DNA of 64,000 nt. Origin: Bacteroidota bacterium (GTDB taxonomy: Bacteria > Bacteroidota > Bacteroidia > Bacteroidales > VadinHA17). The stretch spans positions 62,001 to 126,000 of the forward strand of contig JADFDS010000042.1 in assembly GCA_018262715.1 (NCBI GenBank). Reading direction: 5' to 3'. This document shows, piece after piece, positions 43,458-52,453 of the stretch. Under the pieces are notes generated by a model. That model searched no databases. It had not been told where the DNA came from and saw nothing but the letters and a program-made list of their open reading frames with translations. The stretch's first letter is position 1. Every line of letters begins with the position of its first letter. The position numbers were made by a program, and so were the translations under genes.

Positions 43458-43487
43458 CTGCCAGCATATGAAATAATTATTGATTTG

Positions 43488-45008
43488 ATGAAAGAAAACA
43501 AAATACTACTGATGATCCTCGACGGCTGGGGGATTGGTGACGGCTCCAGAAGCGACGTGATCAGCACAACCGGCGCACCACACATTGAAGCCCTGAAGAA
43601 GGCCTTCCCCTCGTCTCAACTGCTCACCTCCGGCGAAGACGTGGGTCTCCCCGAAGGACAGATGGGCAACTCGGAGGTCGGTCACCTGAATATAGGAGCC
43701 GGACGGATTGTCTACCAGGACCTGGTTAAGATAAACAAAGCATGCCGCACAGGCGAGATACGCACGAACGGGACTCTCCGCGAGGCATTCACCTATGCCC
43801 GCGAAAAAGGGGTCAAGGTTCACTTCATGGGACTGCTCTCTGACGGCGGGGTTCATTCGCTCGACAGTCATCTCTATGCACTTTGTGACATGACCATGGA
43901 TTATGGCCTGAAGGAGGTTTATATCCATGGCTTCGGCGACGGCCGTGACACTGACCCGAAGAGCGGAAAGGGTTACATGGCAAACCTGCTTAAGCATCTG
44001 GAAAAAAGCAACGGCAGGGTGGCATCTTTTGTAGGCCGTTACTATGCCATGGACCGTGACAAGCGATGGGAACGGATCAGGGAGGCATATGAGATGCTTG
44101 TCCACGGCAGGGGAACACAGACCAGGGATATACTCCAGGCAATGCAGGAGTCATATGATGCCGGAGTCACAGATGAATTCATGAAACCTGTCGTGGTAAC
44201 CGGCGCTGACGGACATCCCCTGGCAACTATCGCAGAAGGCGATGTGGTTGTCTTCATCAATTTCAGGAATGACAGGGCCCGAGAGCTGACAATAGTGCTT
44301 ACGCAGCAAGACATGCCGGAGGCCGGGATGAAGACCATTCCCCTGCACTATCTCACCATGACCCCGTATGACGATAAGTTCCGCGGACTTCACGTCATCT
44401 TCCCCAAGGAGAATGTCGACAGAACCCTCGGAGAAATCATTGCTGATGCAGGTAAGAAACAGCTTCGCATTGCCGAGACGGAGAAATATGCCCATGTGAC
44501 CTTCTTCTTTTCCGGCGGAAGGGAGAAGGAGTTCCAGGGTGAGGAACGGATCCTCATCCCTTCACCGAAAGTGGCCACCTATGACCTGCAGCCCGAGATG
44601 AGCGCTTACGGGGTAAGGGATGCAATTATTGCAGAACTCCGCAAAAAGAAATTTGACTTCATCTGCCTGAATTTTGCAAATGGTGATATGGTCGGTCATA
44701 CCGGGATATACGAAGCCATTCAGAAAGCCGTAAGAACTGTTGACGAATGTGCCGGTGATGTCGCAGAGGCTGCAACAGCGAACGGCTATGAGGTGATCAT
44801 AATTGCTGATCACGGCAATGCTGATTATGCGGTCAATCCTGACGGATCACCCAATACCGCCCATTCACTCAATCCGGTCCCCCTTTACCTTATAAGCAAA
44901 AGGTACAAAAGCGTCAGGGCAGGCATCCTCGCTGACGTGGCGCCCACCATTCTGACAATGATGGGCATACCCGTTCCCCCGGAGATGACAGGCAAATCAC
45001 TTGTGTGA
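43488..45008 (+). CDS. gpmI: 2,3-bisphosphoglycerate-independent phosphoglycerate mutase
   Basis: GpmI interconverts 3- and 2-phosphoglycerate using a phosphoserine intermediate and two Mn ions. With the start at 43488 the protein has 506 residues: [27 protein letters not shown], nucleophile Ser62 in [48 protein letters not shown] and the metal motif [10 protein letters not shown] with [10 protein letters not shown]. It has its own promoter and overlaps or abuts the DUF3109 gene at its 3' end. Confidence 0.95.
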   Translation: MKENKILLMILDGWGIGDGSRSDVISTTGAPHIEALKKAFPSSQLLTSGEDVGLPEGQMGNSEVGHLNIGAGRIVYQDLVKINKACRTGEIRTNGTLREAFTYAREKGVKVHFMGLLSDGGVHSLDSHLYALCDMTMDYGLKEVYIHGFGDGRDTDPKSGKGYMANLLKHLEKSNGRVASFVGRYYAMDRDKRWERIREAYEMLVHGRGTQTRDILQAMQESYDAGVTDEFMKPVVVTGADGHPLATIAEGDVVVFINFRNDRARELTIVLTQQDMPEAGMKTIPLHYLTMTPYDDKFRGLHVIFPKENVDRTLGEIIADAGKKQLRIAETEKYAHVTFFFSGGREKEFQGEERILIPSPKVATYDLQPEMSAYGVRDAIIAELRKKKFDFICLNFANGDMVGHTGIYEAIQKAVRTVDECAGDVAEAATANGYEVIIIADHGNADYAVNPDGSPNTAHSLNPVPLYLISKRYKSVRAGILADVAPTILTMMGIPVPPEMTGKSLV

Positions 45009-45016
45009 GGGAAACG

Positions 45017-45604
45017 ATGCTGCAGATTGATGACACCATAGTCTCCCTGGCTCTCATAGAGAAGAAGTTTGTGTGTGACCTGGCGGCCTGCAAGGGAAGC
45101 TGTTGCAGGTACGGTGACACCGGTGCTCCGCTGACGGCAGAGGAAGCATCAGCGCTGGAGCGGATATGGCCTGACCTGTGGCCATGGCTCCGCCCTGAAG
45201 GCATCAGGGCAATAGAAAAGCAGGGCACAAGCATCACCGACATCGAAGGTGAACTGGTCACACCGCTGATCACCAACGAGGAATGCGCATACACCATCAT
45301 GGATGATGATGTTTACAAGTGCGGCATCGAAACGGCTTTTAACGCAGGAGCCGTGGACTTCCGCAAACCCCTGTCATGTCACCTCTTCCCCGTGAGGGTT
45401 AAGCAGTACAGCACTTTCAGGGCAGTGAACTACGAGGAGTGGTTTATCTGCAAATCCGGTGTCGCCTGCGGAGCGAAACAGAATACTGAACTTTACCTCT
45501 TCCTTCGCGAACCCCTGATAAGGGCTTTTGGCGAAGAGTGGTACAACAGGCTGCACTGGGCGGCCGGCGAATATCATAAATACAACGATAATGGAAAGCA
45601 TTAA
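45017..45604 (+). CDS. DUF3109 family protein
   Basis: The 195-residue cytoplasmic protein has a Cys pattern (FVCDLAACKGSCCRYGDTGAPL, later NEECAYTIM, DDVYKCGIETAF, LSCHLFPVRV, WFICKSGVACG) that fits the DUF3109 family, a relative of YkgJ-type zinc/iron-sulfur proteins. ATG 45017 (MLQIDDTIVSLALIEKKFVCD) was preferred over the GTG at 45005 because it matches the usual N-terminus. Its role is unknown; metal binding is inferred from the cysteines. The M20 gene start overlaps its 3' end. Confidence 0.85.
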   Translation: MLQIDDTIVSLALIEKKFVCDLAACKGSCCRYGDTGAPLTAEEASALERIWPDLWPWLRPEGIRAIEKQGTSITDIEGELVTPLITNEECAYTIMDDDVYKCGIETAFNAGAVDFRKPLSCHLFPVRVKQYSTFRAVNYEEWFICKSGVACGAKQNTELYLFLREPLIRAFGEEWYNRLHWAAGEYHKYNDNGKH

Positions 45605-46967
45605 GAACTACATCGAAACAAACAGGGACAGATTCATCGAGGAACTATTCGGACTGATCAGGATACCTTCGGTCAGCGCTTCTGAATCCAGCAAGGCCGA
45701 TATGGTAAGAGCTGCTGAATACATACGTGACCTGATGGCTGCCAACGGAGCGGACCAGGCAACAGTCTATGCCACCCCCGGCAATCCCATCGTATACGGT
45801 GAGAAGATGGTTGATCCGTCCCTGCCAACGATACTTGTCTACGGCCATTATGACGTAATGCCTGCTGAACCTCTTGAGAAGTGGACCTCGAAACCCTTCG
45901 AGCCGGAGATTCGTGACGGAAAGATATGGGCACGCGGCGCCGATGACGACAAAGGACAGCTCTTCATGCACCTGAAGGCATTCGAGATGATGAACGCCAC
46001 AGGCACCCTTGCATGCAACGTCAAGTTCATGATTGAGGGTGAGGAGGAAGCCGGTTCGGCGAGCATCGCCGGATTCTGTGCTGAATACAGCGAGACGCTC
46101 CGCTCTGATGTGATCCTGGTTTCAGATACCACAATGATCTCACCTGAGATACCGTCAATCACATCAGGATTGCGCGGATTGTCTTATATCCAGGTAGAGG
46201 TTGAGGGTCCGGATCATGATCTCCATTCAGGGATCTATGGAGGAGCAGTGGTAAACCCGTGCAATGCTCTGTGTGATATCATCGCCAGGCTGAAAGACAG
46301 CGACGGCAGGGTGACAATCCCGGGCTTCTATGACAACGTGCATGTTCCCTCTGATGCCGAGAGAGCCAAGATGGCTGAGAGACCGTTTGATCCTGAAAAA
46401 TACAGGAAATCCGTAGGCGTTGATGCCCTGGCTGTGGAGAAGGGATTCTCAACACTGGAGAGTACAGGTATCAGGCCCACCCTTGACGTCAACGGCATCT
46501 GGGGCGGTTATACCGGCGAGGGGGCCAAGACCATCCTGCCCGCCAAAGCCTCGGCAAAGATCTCGATGAGACTCGTGCCATACCAGAAAGCCGGTGATAT
46601 AGCTGAACTGGCTATCAACCACATTAAGTCGCTGGCGCCTGCCGGAGTAAAAGTCAGCGCCGAATACCTCCACGGAGGTGAGGCGTATGTGAGCCCACTC
46701 GATACCCCGGAATACCTTGCAGCCGAGAAGGCCTATACTGAAATTTTCGGCAGGAAGCCAATACCCATAAGGAGCGGCGGCAGCATTCCGATCATTTCTA
46801 CCTTCGAAAAGATACTCGGGGTAAAATCGATTCTGATGGGATTCGGGCTGGAGTCAGATGCAATACACTCACCCAATGAGAATTACCCGCTTGAGAACCT
46901 GTTTGCAGGGATGAGGGCAATTCCTCTTTATTTCAAGTATTACGCTGAACTGAAAAAGAAAGGTTGA
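45591..46967 (+). CDS. M20-family dipeptidase
   Basis: The 458-residue zinc metallopeptidase hydrolyses dipeptides. The start at 45591 (MESIKNYIETNRDRFIEELFGLIRIPSVSA) replaces the longer track ORF, whose first 21 codons lie in the DUF3109 gene; the two genes overlap by 14 bp. Metal and catalytic motifs are VYGHYDVMP, WARGADDDKGQ and MIEGEEEAGS. The dimerisation domain holds DLHSGIYGGAVVNPCNALC, and the C-terminus has GFGLESDAIHSPNENYPLENL. No signal peptide is present, so it acts in the cytoplasm. Confidence 0.93.
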   Translation: MESIKNYIETNRDRFIEELFGLIRIPSVSASESSKADMVRAAEYIRDLMAANGADQATVYATPGNPIVYGEKMVDPSLPTILVYGHYDVMPAEPLEKWTSKPFEPEIRDGKIWARGADDDKGQLFMHLKAFEMMNATGTLACNVKFMIEGEEEAGSASIAGFCAEYSETLRSDVILVSDTTMISPEIPSITSGLRGLSYIQVEVEGPDHDLHSGIYGGAVVNPCNALCDIIARLKDSDGRVTIPGFYDNVHVPSDAERAKMAERPFDPEKYRKSVGVDALAVEKGFSTLESTGIRPTLDVNGIWGGYTGEGAKTILPAKASAKISMRLVPYQKAGDIAELAINHIKSLAPAGVKVSAEYLHGGEAYVSPLDTPEYLAAEKAYTEIFGRKPIPIRSGGSIPIISTFEKILGVKSILMGFGLESDAIHSPNENYPLENLFAGMRAIPLYFKYYAELKKKG

Positions 46968-47112
46968 TAATCTGACCGGTATTACCGGTCATCACTTTCT
47001 GCGTGACCGTCTGCGTGGCTGCCATTATGCCCGCCTGTTCGCGCGCCCGCCCGCTTGTTCGCCCGCCTGCCTGCGTGTCTGGCCGGGCCGTGTGCCCGTT
47101 TGCACAGACCTC
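46968..47112. repeat. Gene-free GC-rich imperfect repeat CGCCCGCCTG plus small palindrome
   Basis: A near palindrome, GACCGGTA-T-TACCGGTC (about 46976-46992), follows the M20 stop. It may serve as a convergent terminator. Then comes a run of short C-rich words (GCCCGCCTGTTCGCGCGCCCGCCCGCTTGTTCGCCCGCCTGCCTGCG) before the stop of the CorC-like gene. No coding signal is seen. Confidence 0.6.
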
Positions 47113-48372
47113 TCAGTCAATCTGGAGCTTCAGCAGTTCCACCTTTGTTGAGGAACTCCTGAGCACCGTGAAAAGATTACGCCCTACCCTGATTTTTTCC
47201 TGCTGGCGCGGGATGTTGCCGTGAGCAAACAGTATCAGGCCTGCCAGCGTGGTGTACTCATCGCTCTCCGGCAGGCCGAGGTCGTACTCCTCGTTGAGGT
47301 AGTCTATGTCAAGGCGTCCTGACAGGACATACTCTTTCTCATTTATCTTCTTCTCCACGAGGTCACTGATGTCATGCTCATCTTCAATGTCACCAACTAT
47401 CTCTTCTAGAACATCCTCGATGGTGATCACTCCTGCGGTGCCGCCGAACTCGTCAACAACAAGTGCAATGCTCTTCTTGGCATCAGAGAGCAACCTCAGC
47501 ACCCTGTTGGCGGTCATGGTCTCAGGGACAACAGGCAGCTTACGCATGCCGGTGGCAATGTCAGCCGGCCCGTGCAGTATGTCCTTCAGCTCGTAATACC
47601 CTACCATGTTGTCAATGTTGTCACGGTAGAGTAGGATCTTGGAGTGGCCTGATTCGATGAACTGGTGCCTTAATTCGTCAGGTGAGGAGTGCACCGGCAG
47701 GGCCACTATCTCTGTCCTTGGCACCATGCACTCGCGTGCCTTTACCGATGAAAAATCAAGTGCGTTCTGAAAAATCCTGAGGCTGCTGTTTTCCTCCTCC
47801 TTCTCCTCATCCGTCTCAACCATGTCATTGACGAAATGGTCAAGGTCAATCCGGGTGAAGATCCTGTTTTCCTGCTCTTTCCTCTCTGTCTTTATACCGA
47901 AGAAAATCCTCATGATCATGTTTGCCAGCCAGAGCGTGAACTTGCTGACCGGGTAGAAGAGGTAATAGAATATGGCTGTGGGGACAGCAAAGATGCGAAG
48001 GAAGAAATTCGGGCTGATCCGCACCACTGACTTGGGGAGGAAGTCGGCGAACACAAGAATAACCATTGTTGTGATTACTGTCTGGATGATGAAGATCAGC
48101 ACCTCTGAGGGGATCAGGTTTTTAAACCATGATTCCATCAGGTCAGCGGCAAGCATACTGAATATGACCGTGGCAATGTTGACCCCGATCAGCATGGTTG
48201 ATATATACAGGCCCGGGTTGCGTGAGAAGAGGGCGATTATGCCCGATCCGAAATTCCCCTGCTTGCGGTCAAGCTCAATACGAAGCTTGTTGGAGGCAAT
48301 GAATGCAAGCTCCATTGCCGAAAAGAATGCGGCAAGAAGAATTGCAAAGGGGATTATGACCCATGGGTTCAT
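47113..48372 (-). CDS. CNNM/CorC-HlyC family membrane protein (GldE-like)
   Basis: The 419-residue protein starts with a DUF21/CNNM membrane domain of about four helices (MNPWVIIPFAILLAAFFSAMELAFIASNKLRIEL, LYISTMLIGVNIATVIFSML). Two CBS motifs follow (ARECMVPRTEIVALPV, LPVVPETMTANRVLRLLSDAKKSIALVVDEFGGTAGVITIEDVLEEIVGDIEDEHD). A C-terminal CorC_HlyC domain completes it (LDIDYLNEEYDLGLPESDEYTTLAGLIL). In Bacteroidetes this architecture includes GldE, a gliding/T9SS-associated protein, and magnesium/cobalt efflux homologues. It ends the mfd operon, just after lptC and a small membrane gene. Confidence 0.88.
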   Translation of the reverse strand: MNPWVIIPFAILLAAFFSAMELAFIASNKLRIELDRKQGNFGSGIIALFSRNPGLYISTMLIGVNIATVIFSMLAADLMESWFKNLIPSEVLIFIIQTVITTMVILVFADFLPKSVVRISPNFFLRIFAVPTAIFYYLFYPVSKFTLWLANMIMRIFFGIKTERKEQENRIFTRIDLDHFVNDMVETDEEKEEENSSLRIFQNALDFSSVKARECMVPRTEIVALPVHSSPDELRHQFIESGHSKILLYRDNIDNMVGYYELKDILHGPADIATGMRKLPVVPETMTANRVLRLLSDAKKSIALVVDEFGGTAGVITIEDVLEEIVGDIEDEHDISDLVEKKINEKEYVLSGRLDIDYLNEEYDLGLPESDEYTTLAGLILFAHGNIPRQQEKIRVGRNLFTVLRSSSTKVELLKLQID

Positions 48373-48381
48373 GCCCCAAAT

Positions 48382-48564
48382 TTACAGCTTTTTTCGCTGA
48401 GAGTCACGTATCCACGCCAGAACAAATGCTGCGATGGCCATCACATAAAACAGCCATGCCCGGCCTATGCCGGCGTTGACTGTCTCACGGATGGCTATTC
48501 CAAGGCACATCAGTCCCAGAATGATCCAGATGATCTCAATCAGCAGGAGTGACTTCTTGTTCAT
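48382..48564 (-). CDS. Small two-helix membrane protein
   Basis: The 60-residue product has two hydrophobic helices (LLLIEIIWIILGLMCLGIAI and GRAWLFYVMAIAAFVLAWIRDSQRKKL) with a positive C-terminus. Its 5' end overlaps the lptC stop by 29 bp and it is 9 bp before the CorC-like gene. That spacing supports it as a real operon member, although no function is known. Confidence 0.65.
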   Translation of the reverse strand: MNKKSLLLIEIIWIILGLMCLGIAIRETVNAGIGRAWLFYVMAIAAFVLAWIRDSQRKKL

Positions 48565-49114
48565 CCCTGATATAAATTGTTCCTGTTACGTTCTTGATTG
48601 TCCAGTTGGAAAAGCGTGAGTCTGAATCAAATCCTGTACCCATCACAATCTGGTCATTATGTGTGAACCTGACAAACCTGTCAGACCAGATCCTGTCCCT
48701 GGGCTGACTCCAGAAAAGCAGTTCCGTCTCCAGCACTTCTCCCTTGTTGCTCACAGCCACCACACTGTCACGGAGTTCCCATACATCATCCTTCTCCGTG
48801 TAGCGGGCATAGTGAGAGGTGATGCTTGCCTGAGGTACGTCAGTCCGGTCATAGAACAACACTGTCAGCCCTTCGGGGAAGAGGGTATACGGGTTTTCTT
48901 CTGAGGTGAACTGCTGTATCAGGGGTGTGCGTACCACCATGGTGACTTTACCGGAGTCAGAATACATGGTTTCAACATTCCTTGACGAAAGCGTCGGCAA
49001 CCCCTTTATCATCAGATCCTTTACCGTTGTTTCCTTCTTGTCACACGATGAAAGCAAAGCAGTCCCGGCAACCAGGACTGCTATCATGATATTGTATGTT
49101 GTGAAGGACTTCAC
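48536..49114 (-). CDS. lptC: LPS export protein LptC-like
   Basis: The 192-residue product has an N-terminal lipoprotein-like signal (NIMIAVLVAGTALLSSCDKKE). An LptC-type beta-jellyroll follows: SGKVTMVVRTPLIQQFTSEENPYTLFPEGLTVLFYDRTDVPQASITSHYARYTEKDDVWELRDSVVAVSNKGEVLETELLFWSQPRDRIWSDRFVRFT. LptC carries LPS across the periplasm between LptFG and LptA. In Bacteroidetes this gene is commonly flanked by CorC/GldE and TPR genes, as here. Confidence 0.88.
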   Translation of the reverse strand: MKSFTTYNIMIAVLVAGTALLSSCDKKETTVKDLMIKGLPTLSSRNVETMYSDSGKVTMVVRTPLIQQFTSEENPYTLFPEGLTVLFYDRTDVPQASITSHYARYTEKDDVWELRDSVVAVSNKGEVLETELLFWSQPRDRIWSDRFVRFTHNDQIVMGTGFDSDSRFSNWTIKNVTGTIYIRDEQEVTPAD

Positions 49115-49119
49115 TGCTG

Positions 49120-50463
49120 TTATTCCTTCCTGAACCTGATGGTTGTGGATTCATTGATCCAGCCGCCCACCTGGTAGGAAGCGCCCTCCTCGACGAGGCT
49201 TCTGAAGAAGGCTTCCTCCTTTGTGGGGAATAGCCTTGAATATATTCCAATCCGCTCGTCAACCTGTTCCTTAAGGGTGGGATCAGTGTTTCTTGCCCTG
49301 ATGAGGTAGTCAACCACCACCCAGTAAACGGTCTGGTTCTCGAATGTTTCGCCAATCCGTGACCCGGCATATGCTTCAGCGATGATGAAAAGGGCATTGC
49401 CGTTGGTGGGATCGAGCGAGAATGCAGCTCTTGCAAAGTCACGCGCAGCCTGCTTGCTGTCTGACGTCAGCTCAAGGGTGGCCAGTTTGGTAAGCAGTCC
49501 TGATTTGACTTTGCTGTCAGTCTCCAGGTCAATGGCTTCAGTGTAGTATTTTTCGGCCTCGTTGTATTTCTTGCGGGCCAGGTTCATTTCAGCCAGCTGA
49601 GCCGCTGATGATGCACTCGGATCAGAGCGGTAAAGATTGGTGGCTGCCTTGTAGTAAAGCTCCGAGTCCTTGCATCCGGTTTCACCGAGCAGGGTGAGCA
49701 CCTTCCTGAGCATGGCGGTGTCACCGGGGTTGTTATCAACACCGGCGGTGAAGAGATGCTCAAGGTTCTCACATGAGGCGGCGCCGCTGGACCGGAAGAC
49801 TGCGTCAATGTTCTTCCTGGCTTCAGTAAAGCGTGCGTCACCGGGTTTGCGTGAAAGCTGGTTGTCAACCACCTTCATTGACTGTGAGTACGCAGTGATA
49901 ACCTCAGGCGCCTCAATAAGCTTGAGGGCATAGCATTTTGCCGTGATGGCCATATAGAGACTTGAGTAGGTATGGTCAAAGCTCTGGGGCGATGTCTCCA
50001 TCACACCCTTGATGATATCATAGCACCTCCTGGCGTAGTCGGCATCATTCCCCCCGAACTCGTAAAGGGCAAATGCCTTTCGGAGGTTGTTTGCGGGCTC
50101 TTCGTTGAAATATTTGGTCCGCTGGTCAAGGATCATCATTACAGTGTCAATGTAAGCCTTGTTTCCCGTCTTGCGGAAGAACTCCTTGAACATTGTCTCA
50201 CCCTTAATGTAAGTGTTCTTTGATGATCCGGGACACTCATAGAAAACCGGTCTCCAGAACTGAACAGCCATGTTGTAGTCCTTGTTCTCATAGTAGGTTG
50301 AATAGAGGGATGTATTGCGCAGGCACCTCGTGCTGTCCTCGCCTCTTCCGAACGGTGTGCCCGTTTCAACACCCTTCTGGGCCTGGAGGGCCAATGAAAA
50401 CACTGACAGAAGCAATCCGGTGAAAATCGTGCTGGTTGTTCTTTTCATCTCTTTCTTATTCAT
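49120..50463 (-). CDS. TPR-repeat protein, exported
   Basis: The 447-residue protein has a signal peptide (TSTIFTGLLLSVFSLALQAQ). Tetratricopeptide-type helical repeats follow (NKDYNMAVQFWRPVFYECP, AAQLAEMNLARKKYNEAEKYYTEAIDLETDSKVKSGLLTKLATLELTS, AARDFARAAFSLDPTNGNALFIIAEAYAG). It is probably periplasmic. It lies between the FadL-like barrel gene (3 bp) and lptC (5 bp) in the mfd operon, which suggests a job in outer-membrane assembly, but this is inference. Confidence 0.8.
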   Translation of the reverse strand: MNKKEMKRTTSTIFTGLLLSVFSLALQAQKGVETGTPFGRGEDSTRCLRNTSLYSTYYENKDYNMAVQFWRPVFYECPGSSKNTYIKGETMFKEFFRKTGNKAYIDTVMMILDQRTKYFNEEPANNLRKAFALYEFGGNDADYARRCYDIIKGVMETSPQSFDHTYSSLYMAITAKCYALKLIEAPEVITAYSQSMKVVDNQLSRKPGDARFTEARKNIDAVFRSSGAASCENLEHLFTAGVDNNPGDTAMLRKVLTLLGETGCKDSELYYKAATNLYRSDPSASSAAQLAEMNLARKKYNEAEKYYTEAIDLETDSKVKSGLLTKLATLELTSDSKQAARDFARAAFSLDPTNGNALFIIAEAYAGSRIGETFENQTVYWVVVDYLIRARNTDPTLKEQVDERIGIYSRLFPTKEEAFFRSLVEEGASYQVGGWINESTTIRFRKE

Positions 50464-50466
50464 TTT

Positions 50467-51738
50467 TTAATCATACTGCCTTTTAACGAACCAGTAATCA
50501 TACAGATTCAGGCTGGCTCCGACCGATACCCTTGTTTCCTGCGGTATACTCCCGTTCCCTCCCCTGGTTGACAGGTCTACCGTCAGTGAGATTCGTGATC
50601 TCGATCTTTTCATTGGTATACCTGTTCCAAAAGTTATGCCGTACTCTTTCAGCTCATCTCCGCCAAACAGGGTGTAACTCTCACCATAGCGGCATCCTAT
50701 GCGGTATTCAACACGGTCAAAAAAACTGTAATTTGAATATCTCTCAGGTATGTATTCTGCCCCGGCATGGAGTGCAAGTGCATCAGTATAGGTTCCATAG
50801 GTCCCCGGCAGTGATGCTTTGGTCCAGCGTGTATATACAATGTCTGCCCCGGCCGTCAGCTTGTCAACCTTGCCGAGTGAGAAGCCTGCCCTGAGTGACT
50901 GTGGCATCCGGCTGGTGGTTGAGAGTTTGCCGTAGGTAAGGGTGTCAAATGAATATATGGAGTTGGAGACCGTCGAGTATCTCATTATAATATCCTCGTT
51001 GTTTGTCTTCAGGTCATATGCAGGCGTGTAGGTCAGCCCGGCATTGATGAACCTGCCCCCTGAAAGATTGAGCATGAACTGTACCGATGCATCGTAACCG
51101 AATCCCCTCATTCCTGATGTACCCTGCTTCCTGGTATTATAATAATTGTTGTCACCTGTGAACACAAAGTCATTGATCCTGGTCTCCTCCCCGAACATGT
51201 AGAAGACATTAGCGCCGACCGAGACGAAGGGAAGGACCCGGACTCCTGTGCCAAGAAGAGCCTTCTGGAATCCGCCGCTGCCGTTATGCAGTTCGTAAAT
51301 GGAGCCGGTCACTCCGGTGCCTTCTGACTTGTATCCGATATCATATGATCCGTTGGCATAAGGCAATACCGCAGCAGCAACGCCCCAGCCCTTCATTATC
51401 GGAAATCCCATCATAAGATGAGAGAAGGTCATGTCCTGGGAATTGTATCTGAGGTCATCTCCTTTCAGCTTTGCCACGGCGTAATCAATGCCGAAGTCGA
51501 AAAGGAAGGAGGTTGTGTCAGTGCTGCTGTACGACGCAGGCGTAAGGTAGTTCAGCGTGAGGTTGTCCCTGATGCCGCTGCTGATGCCCCCCATGGCCCG
51601 CGTTCTGAAAGCTCCCTGAAGCTCCAGGGTGCCGATTCCGTACCTCGCGAAAGGTGTATTGACTGTTTTCTGACCTGCAGCTCCTGTAGCCAGGAGAGCA
51701 AGGAGACTTATCATAATTGCTCTTATGCCCTTATACAT
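50467..51738 (-). CDS. Outer-membrane beta-barrel protein (FadL/OmpP1-like pattern)
   Basis: The 423-residue product has a signal peptide (MISLLALLATGAAGQ). Strand-rich repeats follow: TPFARYGIGTLELQGAFRTRAMGGISSGIRDNLTLNYLTPASYSSTD, GWGVAAAVLPYANGSYDIGY, GRFINAGLTYTPAYDL and RSRISLTVDLSTRGG. The early GGI.SGIRDN-like plug recalls the FadL/OmpP1 hatch. The gene overlaps coaX by 8 bp and is 3 bp before the TPR gene. The substrate is unknown. Confidence 0.75.
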   Translation of the reverse strand: MYKGIRAIMISLLALLATGAAGQKTVNTPFARYGIGTLELQGAFRTRAMGGISSGIRDNLTLNYLTPASYSSTDTTSFLFDFGIDYAVAKLKGDDLRYNSQDMTFSHLMMGFPIMKGWGVAAAVLPYANGSYDIGYKSEGTGVTGSIYELHNGSGGFQKALLGTGVRVLPFVSVGANVFYMFGEETRINDFVFTGDNNYYNTRKQGTSGMRGFGYDASVQFMLNLSGGRFINAGLTYTPAYDLKTNNEDIIMRYSTVSNSIYSFDTLTYGKLSTTSRMPQSLRAGFSLGKVDKLTAGADIVYTRWTKASLPGTYGTYTDALALHAGAEYIPERYSNYSFFDRVEYRIGCRYGESYTLFGGDELKEYGITFGTGIPMKRSRSRISLTVDLSTRGGNGSIPQETRVSVGASLNLYDYWFVKRQYD

Positions 51739-52450
51739 TTGTTTCCAGTAAAAAGTTCAATCCCTCCGTTACCAGGTCAGGGTAGTGAAGCAATCTGCCT
51801 CCTGCCAGCGGCGTGACCAGACCGCTGTCTCCGCCCGTGATGACCGCAACGGAATTATGGTGTTTTTCCTCGAATGTGCGAATATACTCAATTATTTCAT
51901 ACACCAGGCCTGTTATAACACCGCCAGCAATAGCATCTTCCGTCGTTTTGCCCGGGAAGGTGAACCCGGTTCTCTTTGTCACCAGGGGCAGTCTCCCCGT
52001 GAATTCATGAAGCGCCCGGAACCGCATTGCCAATCCCGGTGAGATGCTTCCTCCCCTGTAAACTCCGCCGGTCACCTGGTCAACTGTCAGGGCGCTGCCG
52101 GCATCAATCACCAGCAGGTCAGCTCCCGGATGATGATCAACAGCCCCTGCTGCGGCGGCGAGACGGTCAGTGCCGAGAGTCTCCGGTGTCGCGTAGTCTA
52201 TTGCGAACGGGTATTGTGACTGTGAGGTGAGGTGATGTACCCTCCCGGCCCTGGTGCGAAGCCAGTCAAGCAGCCCCAACGGATCACCGCCAACACTCGA
52301 GACAATTGCACCGGAAAGCCTGCGACGCCCCGTGAACATGCCAATCATCTCCGGATCAGTACTGCCAAACCGTTCCTGGCTTATTATCACACCCTTGCTG
52401 ACAAGCGCTGCCTTGACTGAAGTGTTTCCGATGTCAATTATCAGGTTCAT
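51731..52450 (-). CDS. coaX: Type III pantothenate kinase
   Basis: CoaX phosphorylates pantothenate, the first step of CoA synthesis. The 239-residue protein has the ASKHA-fold phosphate-1 motif (NLIIDIGNTSVKAALV) and the phosphate-2 motif (LLVIDAGSALTVDQV). GGSISPGLAMRFRALHEFTGRLPLV and VAVITGGDSGLVTPL also match. It lies 3 bp after mfd and overlaps the following barrel gene by 8 bp. Confidence 0.94.
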   Translation of the reverse strand: MNLIIDIGNTSVKAALVSKGVIISQERFGSTDPEMIGMFTGRRRLSGAIVSSVGGDPLGLLDWLRTRAGRVHHLTSQSQYPFAIDYATPETLGTDRLAAAAGAVDHHPGADLLVIDAGSALTVDQVTGGVYRGGSISPGLAMRFRALHEFTGRLPLVTKRTGFTFPGKTTEDAIAGGVITGLVYEIIEYIRTFEEKHHNSVAVITGGDSGLVTPLAGGRLLHYPDLVTEGLNFLLETNV

Positions 52451-52453
52451 CAG

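Noticed and set aside
43455-43487. TTG start of gpmI (and similarly TTG 17895 of lipA and ATG 55861 of mfd)
   Set aside because: These codons lie in or beside the -7 promoter box and would precede the transcription start; downstream ATGs match family N-termini.
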